This document shows, one piece after another, positions 52,815 through 61,294 of a stretch of DNA of 64,000 nucleotides. The position numbers and the translations under genes were made by a program. Position 1 is the stretch's first letter. Each line of letters begins with the position of its first letter. The notes beneath the pieces are model-generated. The model ran no database searches. It was not told the origin of the DNA and worked only from the letters and a program-made list of their open reading frames with translations. This DNA is from JASDSY01 sp041441465. GTDB lineage: Bacteria; Muiribacteriota; UBA9980. The stretch is from contig JASDSY010000031.1 of assembly GCA_041441465.1 (NCBI GenBank), positions 62,001 through 126,000 on the forward strand. Direction: 5' to 3'.

Positions 52815-54914
52815 TTGAAATTAAGTAATATTACAGCATACGTATATTCAATTATAATAATTTTTTTTGCATGGATTTATTGCGGAAGCCGCTTTATACC
52901 TGAACCTGAACTTTTAAAATACTTATTTCTGGCGGCCGTATTATTTTCGGCTGAAAGCGCCGGAGCAATATTAAACCAAACCATTAAAAGCCGCATCATT
53001 TTTTCTGCGCCAATGAATTTTATAATAAATTGCGGAATAGGACTCGGAATATTGTCATTTATGGTATTTTTTGTTTTAGCCGCCGGCGCTGCAAATATCC
53101 GTTCATATTCAATAATCATAATATTACCCCTGGCGCTAAGATTATTTACCGGCGGAAATACTATATCAAGCTCCTTTAAAAATTCAGAATTACCGCAAGA
53201 CTGCGACGGTGAAAAACAGCACCCGGCACAAAAAAAATATACAGACAATCATACCGATACAGGCGGAAACAATAACGATATCGAATGTTCATGTTTTTAC
53301 GGATATTTTTTAAACATAATAATAATAGCAATTTTAATATTCGGATTCATATTTTCCGTTCTGCCGCAAACATCGTGGGACGCGCTTTCATACCAGCTTG
53401 AAATTCCTAAACAATATATCGCTTCAGGAAAAATGTTTTTTATAAACGATATTCATTTCTGGGGTCATCCGCAGTTATTAAATCTAATATATTCAATTTT
53501 TATAATATTCAAATTCGATACGCTTTGTTCTACGCTCCACTGGTTTTATCTTCTGATGACCGCAGGCATGATTTTATATTTTCCATTTGAAACCGCAGGC
53601 ATATATATTTCAAAAAACTGGAAAAAGTTATTAGCGGTTTTAATCCTCACTCACCCGCAAATATTAATCCTTTCGTCTTATGCTTATATAGACCTCGGCC
53701 TGATGTTTTATTTCACGGGCACGTGCCTTTTTTTACTGGCAAAAAACATTAAATATACCGCGATATTTTTGGGTCTTGCCCTCTGCGTCAAATATACAGG
53801 ATTAATAATGTCCGTTATCGTCGCGCTATGCATATTTTACGGCTGGCACGATAAATTAAGCGAAAAATTAAAAAGCTTTTTTTGCGTATTAACCGGTGCA
53901 TACGCTATATTTTTGCCGTATCTTATCAAGAATTTTTACTTCACCAAAAATCCGTTCTATCCATTTTTAGATTCTTTTATATTCTGGCCGCACGTTAAAT
54001 ACGATTTTATAGAGGATTATTTAACTACGCTCGATATGGTTGGCGCCGGACATTCGATAAGCGACATATTAAAATTTCCGTTCAGGATATCATTTTATTC
54101 GCAATTTTACGGAAACGGCTTTTTTGACGGAGTTATGGGGATATCCTTTCTCGTATGCATTCCGTTTTTTATAGCCGGTTTCATAAAATGCCGGTATTTC
54201 GGCAATAATGACAACAACGAAAAATTAAAAACTTCAGGAAATATTTTGGCGGTAATATTTACGCTGTATTTTTTATTTGTGATAAAGGCTCAATCGGTAA
54301 GATTTTTTCTGCCCGCCGCACCCGTTTATTACCTGCTGTCAATTATCGGACTTAAATTCTTATTCGAAAAATTCAAATTTAAACATTGTTATTTATGTGT
54401 TTTTGTAATAATTTTAATCGTAAATATAGCGCCGGTATCGGTTGAATTCGCAAAAAAAGAACCTTTACGCTATCTTCTCTCGCTCGAATCCAGGGACGAC
54501 TATCTGAAAAGATATCTCGATCCTTATCCATGCATTATGCAATACAATCAAATAGCTGCACAAAATGAAAATACCGGGGAAAAATGCAAGCTTTTACAAT
54601 TTTACGAACCTCGCCATTATTACACTGCATTGCCTTATTTTTGGCGCGACGTATTCGAACCGTCAACGATCGATATTTTGATGGAAAAATATTCGGAACG
54701 CGATGTATCAGAAAAAGACATCGCAGTTAAAATTCAAAATGAGCTTTCAGTAAGCGGTTTCACACATATCTTAATCGGCGAAAAAGCGAAAAAAGTATTT
54801 ATTTTAAAATTAGACAATGAAACTCAAAGAAAAGCGTTCGCTGATTTCATTAACGCAATTAAATTAATAAAAAGTGAAAAAGGCTATTCATTATATGAAA
54901 TAAATAATAAATAA
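52815..54914 (+). CDS. Polytopic GT-C glycosyltransferase-like membrane protein
   Basis: The 699-residue protein has about twelve hydrophobic segments. The first large loop carries QTSWDALSYQLEIPKQYIAS, a D-containing motif typical of GT-C enzymes (PMT/ArnT/RgtA-like) that transfer sugars from polyprenyl phosphate on the outer face of the inner membrane. A C-terminal soluble region (about 560-699) ends the protein. Residues about 120-155 are a low-complexity hydrophilic loop. The start is TTG 52815, with GGAG 9 nt upstream. The acceptor is unknown; glycosylation of an exported protein or lipid is possible. Confidence 0.72.
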   Translation: MKLSNITAYVYSIIIIFFAWIYCGSRFIPEPELLKYLFLAAVLFSAESAGAILNQTIKSRIIFSAPMNFIINCGIGLGILSFMVFFVLAAGAANIRSYSIIIILPLALRLFTGGNTISSSFKNSELPQDCDGEKQHPAQKKYTDNHTDTGGNNNDIECSCFYGYFLNIIIIAILIFGFIFSVLPQTSWDALSYQLEIPKQYIASGKMFFINDIHFWGHPQLLNLIYSIFIIFKFDTLCSTLHWFYLLMTAGMILYFPFETAGIYISKNWKKLLAVLILTHPQILILSSYAYIDLGLMFYFTGTCLFLLAKNIKYTAIFLGLALCVKYTGLIMSVIVALCIFYGWHDKLSEKLKSFFCVLTGAYAIFLPYLIKNFYFTKNPFYPFLDSFIFWPHVKYDFIEDYLTTLDMVGAGHSISDILKFPFRISFYSQFYGNGFFDGVMGISFLVCIPFFIAGFIKCRYFGNNDNNEKLKTSGNILAVIFTLYFLFVIKAQSVRFFLPAAPVYYLLSIIGLKFLFEKFKFKHCYLCVFVIILIVNIAPVSVEFAKKEPLRYLLSLESRDDYLKRYLDPYPCIMQYNQIAAQNENTGEKCKLLQFYEPRHYYTALPYFWRDVFEPSTIDILMEKYSERDVSEKDIAVKIQNELSVSGFTHILIGEKAKKVFILKLDNETQRKAFADFINAIKLIKSEKGYSLYEINNK

Positions 54915-55097
54915 ATGAATTTTAATTAATTATTTATCACGGTCATTTAAAATCCTTATAATTTTTATATTTTATTTTTCAGATTATAAAAATATAGCCA
55001 TAACTAACTGCCCGCAATAATAATTTTAATAATTCTAATTCAAGTAAATAAATTACTTTTACCAAGCATAATGTGCAGCAAATGCGAGAACAAATAT

Positions 55098-55148
55098 AAA
55101 AGCATCGGCATAATGAACATTAATTCGTTATACCGATGCTTTTATTTA
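55098..55148. terminator. Bidirectional terminator between convergent units
   Basis: AAAAGCATCGG (55098-55108) pairs with CCGATGCTTTT (55133-55143), and the inner ATAA/TTAT extends the stem across one mismatch. A and T runs flank it, so it works for both the GT-C gene and the flagellar genes. Confidence 0.85.
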
Positions 55149-55175
55149 GAATTTTATTTTACAATATTTAACCGG

Positions 55176-55505
55176 TTATTCTCTTAAAAGCGCAAAAATA
55201 TTATCACGATTTATATTTCCGACCATAGCCTCCGCGTCCGGGGCGCTCATTGAATTTAAGCCGCTCATTATTTCGTTCAGCAAGTTTTTAGCTTCATCTT
55301 CTGTTATTTTATCGTTATGCTGCATAAGGTTTTGCGAACGCACTTCGGCTTTATAATCCACATTCTTAATGTTTTTATTTTCAGTCGCCTGTTCTGACAT
55401 CACAGAAGACGTTTTATTTTCATCTGTATTAGCCTTATTAATTCTTGAACTCTCATTACGCTGTTTTATTAAATTGAGCTGCTGTTCATTTATTTTCATT
55501 TTCAT
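55176..55505 (-). CDS. Small flagellar-locus protein of unknown function, copy 1
   Basis: I do not recognise this 109-residue family. The N-terminal half is polar and probably disordered. The C-terminal half (ITEDEAKNLLNEIMSGLNSM then SAPDAEAMVGNINRDNIFAL) is predicted helical and resembles the end of the protein at 57628-57921. It sits last in the fliS1 - FlgN-like - small protein unit. A secretion-coupled or regulatory role in filament assembly is inference from context only. Confidence 0.65.
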   Translation of the reverse strand: MKMKINEQQLNLIKQRNESSRINKANTDENKTSSVMSEQATENKNIKNVDYKAEVRSQNLMQHNDKITEDEAKNLLNEIMSGLNSMSAPDAEAMVGNINRDNIFALLRE

Positions 55506-55540
55506 TCCCCCGCTAAGTAAAAAACTTTATTTATCATCAA

Positions 55541-56032
55541 TCAAATTATAAATTTAAAATTCGTGCCGCCTGTATATTTCTTAGGTTGATTGTACTTATC
55601 ATTGAGTTTCTTGTTAGTTTTAAGATTTTTCAACTTAAGGCTTATATCGCTCATAACTTTACCTATGACTTTTTCAATCTCATCATTGGCGTTTTGAATA
55701 TTGACTATAATCTCGCTTATCTGTGCGATGGTTTCCTGTATTTTTTCAGCCTTCGCGCCGTCAATTTTTTTAAGAGCTTCGTAACAAAACCGATCTATTC
55801 CATTCTTCTGGGCAAACTCGACTGAAAGCGCGCTGATTTCTTTAAGCAGCTTCTCTGATTTTAACAGATATTGTTCCCTGCCGTCAATTATTTTTTTTGT
55901 TGAATTTTCATTCATCGGCTTTTCCTCTGACATTATTTTAGTCGTATAATTTAAAGCCTCGGAATAATTATTCTTAACCTCTGCGTATTTATTTACTATT
56001 ATTGTCAATATTTTCACATTTTCGTTTAACAT
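55541..56032 (-). CDS. FlgN/FliT-like flagellar export chaperone
   Basis: The 163-residue all-helical, coiled-coil-like protein (Lys/Glu/Ile-rich, MLNENVKILTIIVNKYAEVK) overlaps the fliS1 stop by 7 nt. Size and position match FlgN/FliT-type chaperones for hook-associated proteins; sequence resemblance alone is weak. The C-terminal PKKYTGGTNFKF tail is unusual. Confidence 0.5.
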   Translation of the reverse strand: MLNENVKILTIIVNKYAEVKNNYSEALNYTTKIMSEEKPMNENSTKKIIDGREQYLLKSEKLLKEISALSVEFAQKNGIDRFCYEALKKIDGAKAEKIQETIAQISEIIVNIQNANDEIEKVIGKVMSDISLKLKNLKTNKKLNDKYNQPKKYTGGTNFKFII

Positions 56033-56562
56033 GATAAATTCAATCCTTGAATTGGATTTTGATTGCCATAGGCCGGTTTCGGAGTCTGCGCAGCCGACGG
56101 TCCGCCGCCTCCCTGTCCGTAACCGGCAGGTCTACTATAAGCCGGCGCCGGCTGCGCAGACGGCGCCTGTTTATTAAAACCGGTCGCATAATCTCTCAAA
56201 ACAGCCTGCCAGCCGTCTTTTATAATGAGTATTTCCTTGATCACACTTTCAATTTTAGAAGTATCATTTTGATCATTTGCATCCATCAAAGTTGTATACA
56301 TATAATCATATATTTTATCGAGATTTTTAGCAATTTCGCCGCCCTGGTTAAAATTAAGTGAATTTCTGAGCTCTATAATTATTTTTTCAACTTTAATTAT
56401 ATTTGTAGTTTTTTTCGCTATATCATTTTCGCGAATGCCGGCGATGGCAAGGTGCGCGAATTTAACAGCGCCGTCATAAAGCATATTTATAAGCTGCACC
56501 GGCGATGCCGTCTGCACCTGAGTTTCAAGATACTTATTCTGAAAATTATTAGGCTGCATCAT
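56026..56562 (-). CDS. fliS: Flagellin export chaperone FliS, copy 1
   Basis: FliS binds the C-terminus of flagellin before export. The 178-residue product has the family start NKYLETQVQTASPVQLINML and the helical bundle up to about residue 125. A Pro/Gly/Ala-rich tail follows, ending LNLSC, whereas typical FliS stops near 130. The second FliS (58011-58514) shows the same long tail ending LDLAC. It starts after a terminator, so it has its own transcription. Confidence 0.92.
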   Translation of the reverse strand: MMQPNNFQNKYLETQVQTASPVQLINMLYDGAVKFAHLAIAGIRENDIAKKTTNIIKVEKIIIELRNSLNFNQGGEIAKNLDKIYDYMYTTLMDANDQNDTSKIESVIKEILIIKDGWQAVLRDYATGFNKQAPSAQPAPAYSRPAGYGQGGGGPSAAQTPKPAYGNQNPIQGLNLSC

Positions 56563-56660
56563 AATTTTCTCCTGTTTTTAAAACAATTATATTAACTTCT
56601 TAAGTTAATTATCGGCATAAAATAAAAAATAATAAGTTTCAAAATTCTTTTTCTTTAAAC

Positions 56661-56704
56661 AAAAAAATAACTTTCAGATTAAAAAATCTAAAAGTTATTT
56701 TTTT
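56661..56704 (-). terminator. Strong hairpin terminator after the methyltransferase gene
   Basis: AAAAAAATAACTTT...AGATT (56661-56680) pairs with AATCT...AAAGTTATTTTTTT (56685-56704). The A/T-run ends make it bidirectional. It separates the fliS2/methyltransferase unit from fliS1. Confidence 0.85.
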
Positions 56705-56723
56705 GAGCTTTTACTATAATTTA

Positions 56724-57623
56724 TTATATTTTTTGGGCAGCTATTAAAATCCTATTGACACCATTTGGCATTGAATAAGTTTCTTTTATTTTATCAATAA
56801 TTTCATTTATATTTCCATCATCAGAAACAAAAATTGCAGTATCAGGTATCATTTTAGTAATTTTAAAACCATTTTTATTCAATAATTCATTTAAAAATTC
56901 TAATGAATATATTTTCTCATAAAATGTCAATTCCAATGAATTTCTAATCAAATCGTTTTTTTCAACATTTATAATGGTCTTCATAATTTTTTCTGTTTCA
57001 TTATATTCATAAATTGCTTCGTAATTAAAAAAATTAGTTTTTTTTTGAAAATTTTTTCTATTCTTATAACTTAATTCTGTAAAATATAAAAATGTCACAT
57101 ACCCATTTTTATAAATAATTTTTTTCAAATTTTCAATACAATTAATAATTTTATTCTCAATTACATAAGATAAACAATCTAACATTACAACAACATTAAA
57201 TTGTTCATAAATATTTTTTAAATCAGTTATATCATCACAAATAAATTTTATTTTTGGATTAATACTTGAAAGCAATGCACCTTGTGGTTTACATTTTACA
57301 AAATCAGGATGTTTAACCATTTCATTTCTTTTGGCAATATCTTCTTTTATTACTCTTAACTTATTTCTTGCAGCTATTAACATTTTATCAGAAAAATCAA
57401 TAGCTGTAACATTATATCCACAATTTCCAAGGTATAATGCCAGATCACCAGTTCCACAACCTATATCTAATACTTTATTACCTTCGATATTTAACTTTTT
57501 TATAAATTCTTCAAAATTAATACTTAATTTATTTTGTAAAGGAACCGTAATATCAAATAAAGTATCATTTATAGCAGATAACTCATCAAATGAATTTCTA
57601 TTTATTTCAGAAAAATCAAACAT
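56724..57623 (-). CDS. Class I SAM-dependent methyltransferase in the flagellar locus
   Basis: The 299-residue protein has the SAM-binding motif VLDIGCGTGDLALYLG (about 54-69) followed by VTAIDFS and a later VVMLDCLSYV. It is a cytosolic small-molecule or protein methyltransferase; the substrate is unknown. AGGAGA, inside the 3' end of the preceding small gene (stop 4 nt upstream), indicates coupling. Base composition is visibly more AT-rich than its flagellar neighbours, and fewer GGC/GCC codons are used, hinting at acquisition. Modification of flagellin or its glycan is possible but unproven. Confidence 0.75.
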   Translation of the reverse strand: MFDFSEINRNSFDELSAINDTLFDITVPLQNKLSINFEEFIKKLNIEGNKVLDIGCGTGDLALYLGNCGYNVTAIDFSDKMLIAARNKLRVIKEDIAKRNEMVKHPDFVKCKPQGALLSSINPKIKFICDDITDLKNIYEQFNVVVMLDCLSYVIENKIINCIENLKKIIYKNGYVTFLYFTELSYKNRKNFQKKTNFFNYEAIYEYNETEKIMKTIINVEKNDLIRNSLELTFYEKIYSLEFLNELLNKNGFKITKMIPDTAIFVSDDGNINEIIDKIKETYSMPNGVNRILIAAQKI

Positions 57624-57627
57624 TAAA

Positions 57628-57921
57628 TTAATTCTCCTTAAGAAGGGCTAATACATCAGTATTATTAAGCCCGCCAAGCAGTTCATTAACATCGGCAGTT
57701 GAAAAAGATGAAAGATTTCCTTGAACTGATTTTAATATGTCATCAGCTTCACTAACTGATACATCATAATTGTGCTGAGTCTTTATTTTAACATCATTTG
57801 TATCGACTGATGAAAAAATATCATTTTTCTTATTTTGAGCTGACTCTAATTTTTTTTCATTCTTTGGAATTTGAATATCATTTTTTAAAATTTTATTCGT
57901 CAATTCATTATTAATTAACAT
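57628..57921 (-). CDS. Small flagellar-locus protein of unknown function, copy 2
   Basis: This 97-residue protein's C-terminal half (VSVSEADDILKSVQGNLSSF then STADVNELLGGLNNTDVLAL) matches the end of the protein at 55176-55505 in pattern (EA-x2-(L/I)L ... S-x2-D-x2 ... N-x3-(I/V)-x-ALL). The N-terminus is Lys/Asn-rich. It lies between fliS2 and the methyltransferase gene, mirroring copy 1's position after fliS1. Confidence 0.65.
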   Translation of the reverse strand: MLINNELTNKILKNDIQIPKNEKKLESAQNKKNDIFSSVDTNDVKIKTQHNYDVSVSEADDILKSVQGNLSSFSTADVNELLGGLNNTDVLALLKEN

Positions 57922-58010
57922 AACTCCTGCACCTCTTTTCCAATTCTAATTTCCATAATATAAATATCGACAAAAAAATACAAAATTAAATAGTATTTAT
58001 AAAATTAGAA

Positions 58011-58514
58011 TTAGCATGCAAGATCAAGTTTTTCTTTTGTATCTGTTTTTACATAAACTGAAGCTGGCTGTACCGTTGATTTAGTTTGTATTTTATTATA
58101 CGGTTGAACCGAAACAGTTCCTGATGCTGCCGGCTGAGTTGAATTTTTAGAAAGCGTTTGCCAGCTTTCACGAAGTGATAATAGCATTTTAATTACATGT
58201 TCTAATTTAGCAAAATCACTATCACGATTAGCTTCGATCAAATAATTATATATAAAATTATATAATTTTTCAAGATTTTTAGCAACTTCGCCGCCTTTAT
58301 CAAAATTAAGCGTATTACGAAGCTCATCTACTATTTTTTCTACTTTAATAATATTTACGGTTTTCTTTTCTAAATTATTTTCTTTAATACCCATTAAAGC
58401 CATATTAGCAAATTTAATGGCACCGTCATAAAGCATGCACACCAATTGTAAAGGTGAAGCCGTTTGAACTTGTGTTTCAAGATATTTATTTTGCATTTGA
58501 TTTTGATTAATCAT
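58011..58514 (-). CDS. fliS: Flagellin export chaperone FliS, copy 2
   Basis: This 167-residue paralogue of the FliS at 56026-56562 starts with the same NKYLETQVQTASPLQLVCML and has the same helical core (FANMALMGIKENNLEKKT, IIKVEKIVDELRNTLNFD). A polar tail ends KLDLAC. It lies directly downstream of fliD after a terminator-like hairpin. Confidence 0.92.
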   Translation of the reverse strand: MINQNQMQNKYLETQVQTASPLQLVCMLYDGAIKFANMALMGIKENNLEKKTVNIIKVEKIVDELRNTLNFDKGGEVAKNLEKLYNFIYNYLIEANRDSDFAKLEHVIKMLLSLRESWQTLSKNSTQPAASGTVSVQPYNKIQTKSTVQPASVYVKTDTKEKLDLAC

Positions 58515-58554
58515 AAAAACGCCTCACTTTATAAAATAAGTCCTTATAAATAAA

Positions 58555-58576
58555 GCCGGATATAAAAAAATCCGGC
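58555..58576 (-). terminator. Hairpin after fliD
   Basis: On the minus strand GCCGGAT pairs with ATCCGGC around a T-rich loop and is followed by TTTATTTAT. A moderate intrinsic terminator or attenuator before fliS2. Confidence 0.55.
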
Positions 58577-58618
58577 CTATATTTTATAATTAAAAAACAT
58601 AAATTAAAAATTACTTTA

Positions 58619-60703
58619 TTAACTGCTGCTTAATTGATTGAGAGATGCAGTCAATGATTGACTCTGATTTTTTAAAGTACTCATCTGAGTTTCCATCGCC
58701 GCAAATTGTGACTTAAGATTTTCTTCTAAAAGTGTCATTCTGGATTCCCAATCGGTTATATTTTGAGTTACCCTGTCAAGCTCTTTATTTTGTACTTTAA
58801 TTACATTATTTATAGTACCATCAACTTTGGTAAGCGAATCAAAATAATTTTTAAACTTATAAGCAACACCATCTGTATAATTATTACTGCCGTTTGTATC
58901 AAAAGCAAATAATTTTCTAACTTCATCAGAATTATTAGAAAGAGCATCTGCTAACTTTGTACTATCAATCTGAAGCTTACCAATATAATCAGAAGTAAAT
59001 GTCATTCCGAAATCACCAGTAGTGATTCCTATATCACCAAGACCTTTTATACTGGAATTTGAGCTAATATATGTATTTACAATATTTCTCATTCCATCAA
59101 TCATATCACGAACAGTCGAATCTTTATAAAGAGGTCCAGACTCATCATTAACTTTTTTATTTAAATCAGTTAAAACTTCATTATATTTTTTTACAAAATC
59201 CTCAATGCTTTTTTTCACTGCTGAAGTATCACCAGTAACAGTAAGCGAAACTGATGAGCTTGACGCCGCATTAAGGGTAAAAGAAACATCTGTAAATTTA
59301 TCAGTTATTGTATTTGAGTTACTTTGATAAGTTATACCATTAATCTTATATTCGGCATTTTCTCCAATTAATTGATTTGAACCTGTATTATTTAAATTAA
59401 GTGCAGTTATAAGACTACCTGTACCACTTTGTGAATCATTTAATACAACATTAGGGTCAGTATTTGAATTAGGCTTTATAGAAAATTTACCTGAAATTGA
59501 ATCATAATTTGCAGTTACTCCTGCACCTGAAGAATTAATAGAATTAATAACTTCCTGAACAGTATTTGAAGAATTATAAGAAACACTATAATTACTTCCA
59601 CCATGATTTATAGTAAATATTCCGGAACCTGACACTGCATTTTTTAAATTCGTGTTTGAAATAGAATCTGTCAATCCAATTGTGGTCCCCTGTTTACTTA
59701 TAGCAGAAGAACTTTTAATCCCAACAGCTCCAACTAATTCTAAAAAATTAGAGCCATTTAATGATTCGCCAAAATTAATATATGAAGCGCCTGTATTTTT
59801 AGAAGTAAATTTTATCTTATCTGTCGATTCATCATATGAAGCAGTAACACCTGCATTAGAATTCGTAATTTTATCAAGAGCTTGACTCAATGTATCAGTA
59901 CTTTCAAGCGAAATATCAACACCATTTATTTTTATTTTTCCACCTGTAAATGCTTTATCAAATTTAAGCTCGCCAAGAGTTTTTGTTTTATCAAGAGCAC
60001 CTATATTACTGGAAGAAGAAACAGTAGTAGTACCTGAAGAAGTATCTTGAAATGAACCTGTCAACCCAGCTGCAGTTAAAAAATTACTTGTATCATCGCC
60101 ACTACCAATTACAATAGCATTTTTATTTCCAGAAGATGTATTTTTAAGGGTTAATTTACCTGTATTATCATCATAGCTTGCGCTAACTCCAGTAGTACCG
60201 CTGGCAGCATTTATGTTATTAATAACATTTTGCAGAGAATCATTAGTCGGATCAATAAAAAAATCATAATTATTAATTTTAAAGCTACCATTCGTCACGC
60301 TTTTTTGAATTGCGTCAGAAATTTTCATATCCGTTGTAGCTAATCTTCCGGCAGAACTTTGAGCAGTAGTATACGTCGAAGTTGCAATTTTAGTTACGCT
60401 ATCTATTACATAGGTTCCTTTTGAGGCATTTGCACCATTAATAGAACCTGTTGCTACAGTGGATGACGATGATGAAACAGTTTTACTTTTAAACGGTGTT
60501 TCATAAGTCAAATCACTTGCCATTGTTTTCAATTCAAGAAGACTGGCATTAATAGTTTGTAACATCGGCAACTTTTTATTAAGTGCAGTTTGATCTGACT
60601 TCAGCTGTGTTAATGGCTTTTTTTCAATAGCCATCATTTTCGATATAAGACCATCTGTATCAAGACCAGATGCAAGACCGGATACACTAAATGTACTGCT
60701 CAT
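58619..60703 (-). CDS. fliD: Flagellar filament cap protein FliD
   Basis: FliD caps the filament and helps flagellin fold. The 694 residues start SVSGLASGLDTDGLISKMM (FliD N-terminal domain) and end with a long coiled coil and SLTASLNQLSSS. The middle holds three tandem repeats of a flagellin-IN-like module (each with a KI-x-NG... AGVTASYD... pattern; about 145-235, 255-330 and 355-430). Ser/Asn/Thr content is very high. E. coli FliD is about 468 residues, so the variable domain is expanded. It lies downstream of flaG. Confidence 0.93.
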   Translation of the reverse strand: MSSTFSVSGLASGLDTDGLISKMMAIEKKPLTQLKSDQTALNKKLPMLQTINASLLELKTMASDLTYETPFKSKTVSSSSSTVATGSINGANASKGTYVIDSVTKIATSTYTTAQSSAGRLATTDMKISDAIQKSVTNGSFKINNYDFFIDPTNDSLQNVINNINAASGTTGVSASYDDNTGKLTLKNTSSGNKNAIVIGSGDDTSNFLTAAGLTGSFQDTSSGTTTVSSSSNIGALDKTKTLGELKFDKAFTGGKIKINGVDISLESTDTLSQALDKITNSNAGVTASYDESTDKIKFTSKNTGASYINFGESLNGSNFLELVGAVGIKSSSAISKQGTTIGLTDSISNTNLKNAVSGSGIFTINHGGSNYSVSYNSSNTVQEVINSINSSGAGVTANYDSISGKFSIKPNSNTDPNVVLNDSQSGTGSLITALNLNNTGSNQLIGENAEYKINGITYQSNSNTITDKFTDVSFTLNAASSSSVSLTVTGDTSAVKKSIEDFVKKYNEVLTDLNKKVNDESGPLYKDSTVRDMIDGMRNIVNTYISSNSSIKGLGDIGITTGDFGMTFTSDYIGKLQIDSTKLADALSNNSDEVRKLFAFDTNGSNNYTDGVAYKFKNYFDSLTKVDGTINNVIKVQNKELDRVTQNITDWESRMTLLEENLKSQFAAMETQMSTLKNQSQSLTASLNQLSSS

Positions 60704-60764
60704 TTTGTTCCCCCAAAATGCTGCTTAGCATTTATCTATATAATAATAAATTATTTTTAATATA

Positions 60765-61172
60765 TTAAACTTTTTTATCAACAATAATTCCAACCGCATT
60801 AGCTACCGACTCAAGAAAATTTCTCATTTCTTCTGATGGAATTTTTCGAATAACTTCATTCGTTTTATTATCTATAATATCGACATAATTATCGCCAATC
60901 TTTGGGTTAAACGTAAATTTTATGCTCTGATCAAAAATTAAAACTAATTTATTAGCTTTTTCAACAGCATCACTTATTGAATTAACATCAACTTTTTCAG
61001 GTTTTTGCTTTTCAGCTTTTTTTTCTTCAATTCTATTTTTTATTTCTTCATTAATATTCAAATTTGAAACAGAATCATTACGTTTATCGTCTCTTTCAAG
61101 ATTTTTTACCCCCATAGAAGGCTGTATAAAATTCACCTGGCTATCAATTGCATTAATCATCATAACACTCAC
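60765..61172 (-). CDS. flaG: FlaG-family flagellar protein
   Basis: The 135-residue protein has a polar N-terminus and a FlaG-type C-terminal domain (AVEKANKLVLIFDQSIKFTF then NYVDIIDNKTNEVIRKIPSE). FlaG proteins influence filament length. It lies between flagellin and fliD, as in many bacteria. A rod-like hairpin (61204-61244) lies just upstream. Confidence 0.88.
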   Translation of the reverse strand: MSVMMINAIDSQVNFIQPSMGVKNLERDDKRNDSVSNLNINEEIKNRIEEKKAEKQKPEKVDVNSISDAVEKANKLVLIFDQSIKFTFNPKIGDNYVDIIDNKTNEVIRKIPSEEMRNFLESVANAVGIIVDKKV

Positions 61173-61203
61173 CTTCTTAAATATACAAAAGAACTTTTTA
61201 ATC

Positions 61204-61244
61204 CACAGAAAGGGGACAGCAATAAGTGCCGACCCCCTTCTGTG
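61204..61244. repeat. Long GC-rich rod hairpin between flagellin and flaG
   Basis: CACAGAAAGGGG and CCCCCTTCTGTG pair over 12 bp (one G-U), with an inner 5-bp stem closing a 5-nt loop. No T-run follows on the flagellin strand. It may be a terminator, an mRNA stabiliser or a REP-type repeat. Confidence 0.6.
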
Positions 61245-61294
61245 ATTTAGTATTTATTTATTGCTGTAACTTAAAATTTAACTCAATTTTGTAA

